From assembly GCA_014526335.1 (NCBI GenBank), contig JACTAT010000137.1, positions 124,001 to 188,000 on the forward strand: a DNA stretch of 64,000 nt, written 5' to 3'. Source of the stretch: Chrysaora quinquecirrha. Taxonomy: Eukaryota; Cnidaria; Scyphozoa; Semaeostomeae; Pelagiidae. The notes below the pieces were generated by a model. The model was not told where the DNA came from. It did not search any database and was given only the letters and a program-made list of their open reading frames with translations. Shown here piece by piece: positions 23,201 to 29,639 of the stretch. A program made the translations under genes and the position numbers. Position 1 is the first letter of the stretch, and the number at the start of each line of letters is the position of its first letter.

Positions 23201-26023
23201 ACAGAAAAGTGGGACTGAACTACTAAAAGATGGCGACGAATCAAAAAACTCACCTCAAAGTACTATCGTTATCAACAATGGCGCCCAACAGATTATTAGC
23301 TCTGTGTATATCAGCCAGTATCCAACAGTAAGTACGGAGGCAACAACGCCAACAACTCCGACAACGCCTACAACTCCGACGACGCCAACGACGCCGACGA
23401 CACCGACAACTCCTACGACTCCGACCACGCCAACGACGCAGGCCACACCTCCGACACAATATCCACAAAGTGCGCAAGCTGGGGTTAACTCTGAAGTGAA
23501 AGACGAAAAGAAATTTGGATTCAACGATAAATATCAAGGTAGTAGCATTATGATGCTCACTTTATCTTTGTTTATATAAACCCTTTCCTTAATTTCGCGG
23601 AACATCCGTTAACAGACAACTCCATACAGCGGACTACACGTTTTTTTATAAAGAACCACTTTATAAGGAACCTACATGTAGAAGGCCCGAAAATTTAAAG
23701 AACTTATACTACTAAAGAGAAAATCATTAAGGAACTTTTCAATGTTGAATGCTTTTATCACTGCAAATAATCAAGAATTAGAAAGCTGGTTCCATTCATT
23801 TGCAGTCGAAAATCACATAAATTGTACCTTAAGCATGTATCCAATGTTACTTTGAGTGGTCTCGAGCTTTGCTCACATGCAAATGTCTCTCGTTTATTGT
23901 TGAGACCACTGTATATGCAGTTAAAATTAAGGAACTATTAAGGAACTTTTTGAACTACAATTGCCTTAAAAGAGGTCCAAAAATAAGGAACTTTAAGAAC
24001 TAGGCTTTGAGGTAGGTTCCTTATAAAAAAAAGCGTGTATGGTTGTTCCACTGTAGTTTCGAGCTCTCAGCGCGACAATGAATTTAATCAATTTAACCGC
24101 CAGTAAAATTTTACAAGAGGAGTTTTGAAATTATTTACATTGTCAAATATTTCTTTCCTTCTTTTTCATAGTGTTTCCTTTCATTTTCGTTATGTTTCTT
24201 TCCCACTGATATATTGTGACGGCAACTAGAAATTTTAGCAATCCATGATAGTACTGGTTAATTTCTCATATACCTTATAATCGACCAATTTAAAACTCCA
24301 CCTGCAGACAACTCTGCACAACGGACGCCTCCGAACCGAAGGACAAATATTTTCTTCCAAAACCTCTAATTTTCGTAAAAACGGTATACTGTTTGCACCT
24401 CTCTATAACTGACAATAACATTGCACCATGTGATCATTGTATAGAGGTTCCACTTCCTATTAAATCATAATTATTTCGTTTTTATAGTGTTAACACGGAC
24501 AATTTCTAAGATATTTTCAGCTTTAAGAGTTAAACTGTTAGCTTGCTCAAAAATGAGCGCACACACCTTTGATTTTATAAAGAATCTAGCTCAAGGGCTA
24601 GTTCATAGAAAATTTTTTATTTTGGGATCCGTTTTAATTAAATTTTAGTACCAAAAGTTCCTTAATACACGCATTTTTTATAAAGAACCACTTTATAAGG
24701 AACCTGCATGTAGAAGGCCCGAAAATTTGAAGAACTGATACTACTAAAGAGAAAATCATTCAGGAACTTTTCAATGTTGAATGCTTTTATCATTACAAAT
24801 GTTTAAGAATTAGAAAGCCGGTTCAATTCAATTGCAGTCGAAAATCACATAAATTGTATCACATACGTTTTAGCAAATGTTTCCTTGAGTAGTCTCGAGC
24901 TTTGCTTACATGCAAGTGACTCTCTATTATTGTTATGACTGCTGTATGTGCAGTTTAAATTAAGGAACTATTAAGGAACTTTTAGAACTACAACTGCCTC
25001 AAAAGAGGTCCAAAAATAAGGCACTTTAAGAACTAGGCGTCGAGGTAGGTTCCTTATGAATAATAAAAGCGTGTAGTTCCTTATTCTTAACTGCACATTT
25101 TGTGTCAAGATTATACGGAGACACTTGTATGTGAGCAAAGCTGGAAACTACTCAATTAAAAATTTGATACCCGTGCAGCATACAATTTATGTGAGTTTTT
25201 TTACTGCAACTGAATGGCACCGGCTTCCAAATTCTTGATTTTTCACAGTAAAAGAAATATTCTAAATTGAACAAATTGCTCGGCGATTTCATCTTTAGAA
25301 GTATAAGTTCTTTTAGTCTTTTTTTGGCCTTCCACAAGCCTTATAAAATTGTCCCTTATAAAAGAAAGCGATGTAGTATCCACCCAGTCCATGACTTCTC
25401 AAAAAAGCAGAGCTAGCGTGCGGTCAGTTTCTTTTCAGTTTTTTAATCTTATATTAGTTATTATAGTTAATTATTATGTCATATTACATTATTTTTCGAT
25501 TCGTAATTGATATATTTAACTTTGAAGCTTCAATGAATGAAAAAGCAAGATACAGAAATCCAATACTTGATGTGCAAACAGGAGATGCAATGTGTGAGTA
25601 TTATATATTATATATAGTGTTATATATATTTACTACGATATTCAATTATATAGCTACATTACTCAAATATATACAATAAATTTTTATATGTAATATATTA
25701 TTCTTTCTATTTCGAAAATCGAAAACAGTGGCAGACAAAAGGTATAAGAAATAAGTACTGAGGACTACATGAGTAGACTTATAACATGTGGCAAAAAGAT
25801 TTTTCGTTTCAGAAAGATTTGGATGTAATTTTGTATTTTCTTATTCACAGCCTTCACCGGCATTCAAGTGCTGAGTAATCAGGGAATGATCTACGATGCA
25901 TGGCTACCAGAAAATAGAAAGAAAAGAAGAAGAAGAGCAGTTGGAAGAAAGCTAATACAAGAGGCCTTAATATTTAAGGACAGAGAGACAAATTTATTGC
26001 AAAAGAATGCAAAAATGGCTTGA
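2190..26023 (+). CDS. Five-exon gene for a secreted Thr/Pro-rich protein (300 aa)
   Basis: Joined exons 2190-2274, 5053-5136, 23044-23538, 25528-25593 and 25851-26023 give a 903-nt frame. All four introns are phase 1. Residues 1-28 look like a signal peptide: MAKNSN, hydrophobic ILALIVFIFMPY, then an ASA cleavage motif ending exactly at the exon junction. Exon 2 begins with a basic RRKQR cluster. Exon 3 carries about ten TTP repeats (roughly residues 157-188), probably O-glycosylated. Exon 4 is a 22-residue module shared with the minus-strand gene at 58.7 kb. Exon 5 contains RKKRRRR, a possible furin-type site. Intron 2 (17.9 kb) has a GC donor and houses an antisense receptor gene. A poly(A) signal follows at 26367. 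The TGA stop is followed in frame by 21 more codons before TAA. I do not recognise the family. Further phase-1 exons could be hidden in the long introns. Confidence 0.68.
2441..2833. mobile_element. CACG-ended TIR element, TTCCTTA subfamily
   Basis: Left end TACACGC followed by a T-run and ATAAAGAACC; right end GGTTCCTTATAAAG..GCGTGTA. It is closely similar to the copies at 23635-24039, 24666-25075 and 54312-54729. AAGGAAC motifs recur inside both ends. Confidence 0.85.
3185..3866. repeat. 22-bp minisatellite, about 31 copies
   Basis: Tandem copies of a 22-bp unit (CTAAAGCAAACTGGGACATA-like) sit in intron 1 of the secreted-protein gene. Near the right end a five-unit block of 110 bp, carrying shared variants (CTTGGACATAG, GGAAACTGAG, ACATATCC), is duplicated in tandem: about 3577-3687 and 3688-3797. 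This records unequal exchange. There are no spacers between units, so it is not CRISPR-like. Confidence 0.95.
4487..4963. mobile_element. CACG-ended TIR element, TTGCTTA subfamily
   Basis: Second copy of the 1614-2021 subfamily: left TACACGCAG..ATAAGCAACTT, right GGTTGCTTATAAAAA..GCATGTA. It lies in intron 1 near exon 2. The short plus-strand open frame at 4192-4485, just outside it, has no recognisable protein. Confidence 0.75.
5053..5136 (+). CDS. Exon 2: basic module with GC donor
   Basis: The acceptor is TTCTCCAG at 5045-5052. The donor is CAG|GCAAGT at 5136/5137, the standard consensus of GC-AG introns. The exon is phase 1 in and out, 28 codons, beginning I-I-R-R-K-Q-R-H-I-V and ending H-P-K-A-V-V-A. 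It may correspond to the paralogue's exon that begins A-R-R-S-R (63621-63740). Confidence 0.65.
5266..5548. mobile_element. Foldback/TIR element, copy 1 (AGATCTGGGTCGG ends)
   Basis: The left arm reads TAGACATTTTCAAAGAGATC..GGGTCGGACGCGAC. The right arm is its inverse, GTCGCGCCCGACCC..CTCTTTGAGAAGGTCTA. The arms pair over roughly 100 bp with mismatches. Further copies are at 10321-11869 (interrupted by a minisatellite) and 26725-27180. The small open frames on either strand here are just the two arms read in opposite directions. Confidence 0.75.
5549..6734. other. No gene recognised; short direct repeats
   Basis: The motif GTGGATGGTTATC..CAGTACAGT occurs twice (about 5597 and 5641). The rest is AT-rich, with short open frames that match nothing I know. 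The 3' end of the minus-strand receptor gene lies at the right border. I saw no AATAAA on the minus strand in the first 400 bases past its stop. Confidence 0.5.
6735..10169 (-). CDS. LRR / ephrin-receptor-like cysteine-repeat multi-pass membrane receptor, 1144 aa
   Basis: A single uninterrupted frame from ATG at 10169 to a stop at 6735. A signal peptide (about 1-25, LVLVLLLKFACC core) precedes an LRR N-cap with paired cysteines (C31, C41). Leucine-rich repeats follow to about 390, with LxxLxLxxN and IxxLxxxAF patterns. Residues 454-668 are cysteine-rich, with GxYxxxG.xxCxxCPAGxFxxxxxxxxC repeats typical of ephrin-receptor-like (GCC2/GCC3) modules. About eight or nine membrane spans follow (near 670-692, 714-740, 781-801, 827-847, 888-914, 985-1003, 1006-1027, 1040-1060 and 1073-1095). 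LKILLGFYQV in span 2 and NRYWE..E.FRKL before span 6 are hallmarks, as I recall, of a eukaryotic membrane family often annotated 'ephrin type A/B receptor-like domain-containing'. An acidic cytosolic loop lies at about 921-965. Ligand and signalling are unknown. The gene sits antisense in an intron of the 2190-26023 gene. A possible UTR acceptor lies at 10185-10186. Confidence 0.9.
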   Translation of the reverse strand: MTESSISCLRKFLVLVLLLKFACCTQLPAHCKWKTNTRLICNNAGLTKIPDGIPVSTEYLDFSNNPSLNFEDDYFLRFKNLQVLFLVNCSRSRPVLFPSSLKELYLNKNSLKTTSVVTMFKHQSSTLTHINLSDNKLLLNHFIQLLPKASVMYLTLEGNTMPAVQQDDFRGFIKLQELNLNFCWIEKICQHAFDSLRFLWKIRLSGNRLKTLPRGLFRFLKRLNFLYLDTNQFDRPPDVRGPLRLQKLALSRNQIETISRNDFFGQTITSLVFDYNNIHSFDFRYTKYLDINLSFNNITKLSDFAFRGRKGLMQISLQNNRLGSISPLAFKGISQIGTLYLQRNSIRALPSSVFQDLIITNLFLFGNQIESMSGVLTNMKSPPKLLLLFTNPQLQEFKRKDYQTMVNQSSVYISCDTLNQFSGYGELSADIRCFPSMTFSITTADADLEKSGFNCISYHGNAPYKCTPCALGHYILPGQGGCKSCPAGSFYQNELASTYCKHCPAGQYVPPNKSPGKSPLECLTCPDGTKKNKTAGYRACSCLDGFARRDRFGQCNKCSHEGISCEMHDYPVLQKGYWWVWHSETSFNMSCRNSFVAFMKNLDTEDDTYDRNTVDFRCSLPQPHRCPIKGSCLGGVNATCATGYTGILCSVCEPGYSRQFQKCVKCPKTFVAVLQFLGYLVLFLVICAVVSWRCEDDTDTVRSEDNNHRRTYADIILSNLKILLGFYQVLVACLNAFSFVNWPNSLKQTIGFFKFIQFEVIRIPSLRCIKPEWHLNAVDEFWITIVGTAILPILIFIYFVIKKIYLHCKVNSPSEFARQTLLCKKNCLRVLVLFLFVTYPSTSQRIINVLPLSCNNICANVKNGRCLHPLSYMRADYSVKCLSFSAHNHLTLLFAYIAILIPLGLPMILFFLLWKFAPREQQEEHHDLTINQNEERIEIDNEGHESCAENEVSFTDNSNQTNESSLQFALKFLYENYKTENRYWESLEMFRKLIMTAGITLFIGFGYYKIVMGMTIAIAGFFAILHAYRHPIRDDFENGVQLASLSIASLNVCFGLILQSSWYKEYEKKNGDNLAVGVLFVLLNLVVLLLILYRLIPIFYKGLKALCKRFISCFRFRCRSSTDELNNLSTPLVQAQDEISQSFR
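10321..11869. mobile_element. Foldback/TIR element, copy 2, expanded by a minisatellite
   Basis: The left end (CCTTTTAAAAGAGGACTGGG then TTTTCTGGAAGATG) matches the left arm of copy 3 (GAAAGAGGTATGGG.. TTTTCCGGAAGATG). The right end (AAAATGTCGCGCCGACGCGA then CCTCTTTAAAAAGGCTTATT) matches the right arm of copy 1. GGATTCCCTTACTC, read on the minus strand beside the array, is shared with copy 3. The 67-bp minisatellite at 10362-11588 grew inside this copy. Confidence 0.65.
10362..11588. repeat. 67-bp minisatellite, about 18 virtually identical copies
   Basis: The unit starts TTTTCTGGAAGATGACAGAC and is built from GATGACATAGAGACATAGAG-like subrepeats. Copies appear identical over 1.2 kb, implying very recent expansion or homogenisation. 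Because 67 is not a multiple of 3 and the unit lacks minus-strand stops, all three minus-strand frames stay open for more than 400 codons. These are artefacts, not genes. The array begins about 190 bp upstream of the receptor start codon at 10169. Confidence 0.96.
11870..12664. other. ATTCCAG/CTGGAAT-rich simple sequence, otherwise empty
   Basis: From about 12040 to 12215 the word ATTCCAG and its reverse complement CTGGAAT recur many times at irregular spacing, including three consecutive ATGTCTGGA-type units near 12042-12075. I see no gene in the remainder. Confidence 0.6.
12665..12991. mobile_element. CACG-ended TIR element, AAGGAAC variant
   Basis: Left TACAGG, T-run, ATAAGGAAC; right GGTTCCTTATAAAA..ACGTGTA. 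The internal AAGGAAC motifs are retained. The left terminus (ACAGG) has diverged. Confidence 0.65.
13288..13438. mobile_element. Minimal CACG-ended TIR element, TTTCTTA subfamily (151 bp)
   Basis: TACACG, T-run, ATAAGAAACC at the left and GGTTTCTTATAAAA..ACGTGTA at the right. The motif TTTCTTA is repeated inside. It is the shortest copy in the window and almost entirely subterminal repeats. Confidence 0.8.
13496..13889. mobile_element. CACG-ended TIR element, AAGAAAGT subfamily
   Basis: TACACG, T-run, AATAAGAAAGTGG at the left; CTTTCTTGTAAAAT..ACGTGTA at the right. AAGAAAGT occurs at least six times inside. The plus-strand open frame 13586-13873 lies wholly within the element and is not considered a gene. 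Confidence 0.75.
14538..14834. mobile_element. CACG-like TIR element, GTTCTTA subfamily (CACTC ends)
   Basis: Left TACACTC, T-run, ATAAGAACA; right GGTTCTTATATAAAAA..GAGTGCA. AAGAAC motifs repeat internally. The minus-strand open frames here are chance frames. Confidence 0.65.
15158..15390. mobile_element. Module B, copy 1 (left border of the array)
   Basis: 233 bp with inverted ends ACAATCTTGGACAAAATAT. The flank to its left is not array sequence, so B defines the left edge. Interior copies are at 16937-17169, 19496-19728 and 20503-20735. Confidence 0.85.
15389..16168. mobile_element. Module A, representative copy 1
   Basis: The outer inverted arms pair over about 180 bp with moderate divergence. 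The inner palindrome at about 15609-15840 is nearly perfect and contains GGGTAACC-type repeats around a short AT centre (GGATATATCTTATTCC). Further copies start near 16170, 17168, 17946, 18719, 19727, 20734 and 21509; the ninth (22277-22588) stops at the inner palindrome. Confidence 0.88.
16937..17169. mobile_element. Module B, copy 2
   Basis: 233 bp, inserted exactly at the A-A junction: TACAG before, CTGTATAAC after. Where B is absent the junction reads TACAGAC-T-GTCTGTA. Confidence 0.85.
19496..19728. mobile_element. Module B, copy 3
   Basis: 233 bp at an A-A junction, nearly identical to copies 1 and 4. Confidence 0.85.
20503..20735. mobile_element. Module B, copy 4
   Basis: 233 bp at an A-A junction. 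Only one A unit separates it from copy 3. Confidence 0.85.
22589..22819. mobile_element. Module B, copy 5 (right border of the array)
   Basis: 231 bp. Unlike the others it abuts the inner palindrome of a truncated A unit (GGGTAACC then ACAATCTTGG) and ends at unrelated DNA (GATTGTAGCTTCC). It differs by a few substitutions and a short deletion, so it is older or less homogenised. Confidence 0.85.
23044..23538 (+). CDS. Exon 3: Thr/Pro-repeat exon
   Basis: The acceptor is TTTAG at 23039-23043 and the donor CAAG|GTAGTA at 23538/23539. It is phase 1 in and out, 165 codons. It opens D-H-P-L-W-P-G-W-G-F-G-T-P-V-G and carries a charged K/D/E/S segment. A TTP array encoded by variable ACN-ACN-CCN codons (about 23338-23437) follows, then a Q/P/S stretch. 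Synonymous variation among the repeats indicates selection on the protein. Reading on past the donor meets a stop at 23577. Confidence 0.75.
23604..23634. repeat. Short ACxGACAACTCxxTAxA repeat remnant
   Basis: One copy of the dispersed word GACAACTCC.TACAGCGGAC, also seen around 24305-24430 and 61645-61785. These look like remains of a short-period repeat family (ACAACGGACA). Confidence 0.4.
23635..24039. mobile_element. CACG-ended TIR element, TTCCTTA subfamily
   Basis: Very similar to 2441-2833 throughout: same ends, same internal CATGTAGAAGGCCCGAAAAT. It lies in intron 3 of the secreted-protein gene, 96 bp after the donor. Confidence 0.87.
24562..25376. mobile_element. Older TTCCTTA element, split by a younger copy
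   Basis: Sequence at 24562-24665 and again at 25076-25376 matches the two halves of one diverged element in the orientation of the 54312 copy. The halves join as CAAAAGTTCCTTAA / GTTCCTTATTCTTAACTGC once the inner element and one TA are removed, just as the uninterrupted copies read. Confidence 0.78.
24666..25075. mobile_element. Younger TTCCTTA element nested inside an older one
   Basis: Flanked on both sides by TA, where uninterrupted relatives have a single TA. This directly shows a TA target-site duplication, so the element proper runs CACGC...GCGTG. Confidence 0.87.
25528..25593 (+). CDS. Exon 4: conserved 22-residue module
   Basis: A 66-nt phase-1 exon: acceptor TTTGAAG at 25521-25527, donor ATGT|GTGAGT. 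It translates A-S-M-N-E-K-A-R-Y-R-N-P-I-L-D-V-Q-T-G-D-A-M. The minus-strand exon 58729-58794 has the same length and phase and matches at 10 of 22 positions (pattern A..N..AR.RN..LD...GD). This cross-match is the best support for both gene models. The acceptor's pyrimidine tract is weak. Confidence 0.72.
25851..26023 (+). CDS. Exon 5: basic C-terminal exon
   Basis: The acceptor is TTATTCACAG at 25841-25850. It encodes 57 residues after the junction, beginning S-F-T-G-I-Q-V-L-S-N-Q-G. It includes E-N-R-K-K-R-R-R-R-A-V-G and an amphipathic K/E/L-rich end, and stops at TGA 26021-26023. The same frame continues for 21 codons (R-L-L-K-L-K-E-L-E-A-M...) to TAA at 26087, which looks like former or read-through coding sequence. 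Confidence 0.68.
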
Positions 26024-26366
26024 AGACTGTTGAAATTGAAAGAGTTGGAAGCAATGTCAGCACGCAATGAAGCCTCCATCATATCGTAACATCATGACGG
26101 ATTTCCAAATGATTCTGATCAGATTGTTTTTGAGAAACTTCAAGAGACTTCAGGATGTTCGAAAACTTTCCGCAAGCATCAATGAAGCGTATCTCAAGAA
26201 CAGTGAAATGCTGCTTAATACGCCGTATAAAAATGCCAATGAAAACTAGACTGCTCATGCAACAATTGGCCGTTGCTGTACTGGAACTACTGATATAAAT
26301 TTGAGAACATGAAAAAAGAACTTACGAATGTTTTTATAACACAAATTTATAATGATTTGTGGTTTA

Positions 26367-26372
26367 AATAAA
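26367..26372 (+). promoter_or_regulatory. Poly(A) signal AATAAA
   Basis: AATAAA lies 344 nt after the TGA stop of the plus-strand gene, in AT-rich sequence. It is the first canonical hexamer I noticed downstream. Confidence 0.5.
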
Positions 26373-26724
26373 ACAAATCTAGGTGCATCTCGTTGTTGAA
26401 GTAGAACATTTGAATTTTATGGTATAATCTTGCTCCCCAATATTCTTGGCAACAATTTATCGCTTTTGCTTAAATTCAGCACCCATGACTTTATATAATT
26501 TTTAGGTAGCAGATAGCTTTAACTAATATGTCCATATCAGTGAAAATGCGTGACAGACCTTAATTAGTAATTTAAGTGCACTCGCTTTGATGAAACGCTG
26601 CCCCAGAATAACCCCACCCCTTTAAATAACACAAGTTAATAACTTTTCTCCCTGGATTAACTGCATTCCATTGGTTACAAAGGCAGACACTTGGATAGAT
26701 TTTTCCATAATAGGCATAACCCAA

Positions 26725-27180
26725 TAGATTTTTTGAAAGAGGTATGGGTAGGCGTGACTTTTCCGGAAGATGGTGGACTTCATGAGCATGGAATCCTCTC
26801 TGCATGCAACGACCAGGATCACGTCGGCTTTAAGAGGGGTACTGCAGCAAAGTTTTCTTAAAATCCACAAATAATGAAAGACAATGAGAGAAAAGGAATC
26901 TGCGACAATAAATGTTGCTAATATCTGTAGCAACTCAGGAAACAGCAGACAGAGAACTTGTAAAGGAAAACACTTGATTGAATGCCTCCTTGAGCAGAAA
27001 AGCTGGGACTTGAATATAAATTGAATTTTGAAGCAGAATTTGTTGTACTTCCTCTTACACGGTGACCACAGTACGTGCAATGCAGGTGTTGTAGAGGATT
27101 CCCTTACTCGAGATGTCCGCAATTTTCCAGAAAATGTTGGGCCGACCCAGATCTATTTGAAAAGGTCTATTGATTGGACT
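26725..27180. mobile_element. Foldback/TIR element, copy 3
   Basis: Left arm TTTTGAAAGAGGTATGGGTA..GCGTGAC; right arm GGGCCGACCCAGATCT..TTTGAAAAGGTCTATTG. The middle shares GGGACTTGAAT, GAAGCA.AATTTG and GGATTCCCTTACTCGAG with copies 1 and 2. The minus-strand frame 26622-27122 overlaps it and resembles the non-repeat part of the frame over copy 2. It is element sequence, not a host gene. Confidence 0.65.
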
Positions 27181-28600
27181 CGAACCTATACTTCAAACTT
27201 CATGATGGGGGAACCAGAGGCAGACTGGCAGCGAATCTCAAGGGCTGCTATTTCCAGTAAAAGGGGCCTTTTTTCACTATAGCAATATGTCTTGTTAATT
27301 GCTTGTAGCGAGCTCTTGTGTAAAGAATCAATTCAAGGCAAGGGCTACTGTTCATGTTCATACTTCTTTTCTTATTTAGGATATTTCAATGGCAAAGCCG
27401 TCTCCCTTTCATACACATGTTCGCATTTCTATATTTTCCTGCTTCTATATTTTTGTGCGCATAAGCTGATTATCTTTTCATTTTTACTTCTTTCCAATTA
27501 TTTTGCATTGAGAAACAATTTCAGTCATTTCCAACTGTTTTCATACTGCGTGAAAACAATCCAAATCTCTTCGAAACCCCAAGAAATCGAAGAGATTTGC
27601 TCAAGAAAGAACAGAAACAGTTTGTTAAATACCCTATATAACAAGAAGGCCCGGGTTACGATCGCAACCTAGCATCCCTGCCAGTCCGCCCCTGGGGGGA
27701 GCCAGTGACAATTGTCGTGTAACTCACTGAGTCATACAGCCAAAGCTCGCACCTTCCTTTGGCTCTGAGTGGGGTGAGCTTAGGCTATATTACGTGGATA
27801 GTTGCTCGACAATTTTATTGGGCTCTTTAGACAGACAGTGGAGTTGTTGTGCAGCTTCTCCAATCGCACAGTCAATGTTCGAATCCCATTAATTATAGTA
27901 TGCAACTCGTGGAAGAAATTTTTTGTTAGAAACAAAGCAATGAGGCTTGTTTTCCAAGGCGAAAATTTAGCTTTCAAATAATTGTTAAGTGAATATCCAG
28001 CTTGTTTTGCTGCGAAATTTTGAAACAAAGTATTTAGAAAGGCGGAAAATTCGTCAAGTTGATGAAGTCAACCTAATAAGTTAGGACTATTGATTGTCTA
28101 TGCTTATAAGTAAGCTTTAGGGCCCGTTTGCACTACCTTTCAACAGTTTGCTGACAAAGTTCCAATTGAAATTCCCCAACAATAAAACCCTAATTGCTGT
28201 CTCAATCCCCAGTCTATTCCAACCATGCAGTTAGACAAGAATGGGTAATAGCACTTACCCTTGCATTTTGTAAGCACACTGCCCCATATAAAATAGATTA
28301 CCTGGAGGGAATGTTTTTAGTAGTGTTAATGTTTATAGTACTGTTATATTGAATGATATATTTCTAATTGCTTATAATGACACTATTGCAGTCCTTTTTA
28401 AACATATTTCGACGCATACAATCAGAGATTTTTTTAATCTTTTGAATAAGCAGTGATTCATTCTTTCTCACGAGCTAGTGTTCTTGCACTTGTTTGATTT
28501 TTTCTTGCATCTATTCAGTTTTAGATGTAGGAAATAGTTCATTATATTGCGCAGGAATATGCTTTAACCCTAATCCTACACGGCTGTTTTTGATCCAACA
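27181..28600. other. No gene recognised; possible diverged inverted pair
   Basis: CCAGAGGCAGACTGGCAG near 27207 and its approximate inverse CTGCCAGTCCGCCCCTGG near 27678 could be the ends of one diverged TIR element. The plus-strand frame 27292-27672 and the minus-strand frame 27780-28028 show no known motif, and I treat them as chance. Confidence 0.4.
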
Positions 28601-28849
28601 TACACGTTTTTTTTATAAGAACAACCTTTATAAGAAACATCATGATGAAATTTGGTTAAGACTTGTTTACTATCTCCAAAACAATTTGCACAAGCAAAGT
28701 TCACCAGCGTTAAGCCCTTGCCCGGAAACGCGTTTAAACATGTGTTCAAGAAGGGTAGGGGGTGACAAGGGTGACAAGTTAGTGAAAAATCTCTTAGTAA
28801 GAAACAGGCAGGCTGAAACCGAAGCCAAGTTTTCTTCAAAAAACGTGTA
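28601..28849. mobile_element. CACG-ended TIR element, AAGAAAC variant (249 bp)
   Basis: TACACG, T-run, ATAAGAACAACC at the left; GTTTTCTTCAAAAAACGTGTA-type right end. The interior is unlike the other copies. It is flanked by TA on both sides. Confidence 0.65.
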
Positions 28850-29639
28850 TCCAGGGAGTCCATACCCCTCCAGAAATCGCTTGCCAGTAGAGCTAGAGCA
28901 ATGAAACTTGGCACAGGCATTGGTCAATGCATTACGAGCAATGTTGATGAATTAGGCGTCTCCTACTTCATTGTGACATGATTATGATGTCATTGTGACA
29001 TGATAATCAAAACATGCCAGAGACATCGGTCAAAAATCGTCCTTAATATCAATGAAAATCCAGAAATTCCTTTACATTTTGATGCTAATAACTATTTTCT
29101 ATTACCTTGCAAAGAATCAGTCAATTTTGATAAGACTTGCTGGGAAAATAGACATTTCTGTGTGGTTTTGGATTGAACGCTTTCCTTAAAAGGCATTGTA
29201 ACCAGGGCATCTTTTAACATTGTAACTACTGGGCCATTGGCCCAGTGGGCCCTTTTCCTGGCCCAGTAGTAGAGCAAAATTTCCGGCTTTTGGCCCACTA
29301 GTGTGGGCCCTTTCAAAAACAAAACTGTTATAATAGTTAGGGTTCATAATTTGTTCTGAATTCAAAATCATATCAAATACTACTATGAAAACCACATGCA
29401 TGTTATTAGTCACCAAGCCGATCGTTTCAGCTCAAAACTCCTAAAGCAACTCCAGTCAATATCAAATTATGCATCAATGGCACTGTAGAAGCCAATTGAA
29501 GCAATGCTATTTACTCATGCATTAAATTTTTTGACGCAAGACCAACGACCTACTTTAAAAAAAGGTCCGAAAAACATGAACCGCTCGGCATTCGGTAAGA
29601 TGGGGCATGTTTCAATACGTTGGTGAAATATGTCCAACA
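28850..29639. other. No gene; GGGCCCA-rich patch
   Basis: From about 29228 to 29312 the words GGCCCAGT, TGGGCCC and GGCCCACTAGTGTGGGCC form overlapping direct and inverted repeats. The rest shows nothing I can name. Diverged satellite sequence starts at about 29640. Confidence 0.5.

Noticed and set aside
23250..23537. Minus-strand frames rich in Arg or Gly/Val
   Set aside because: Antisense shadows of the Thr/Pro repeat exon.
27292..27672. 126-codon plus-strand frame
   Set aside because: Starts at TTG, with chance-like Ser/Phe/Leu/Tyr composition and no motif.
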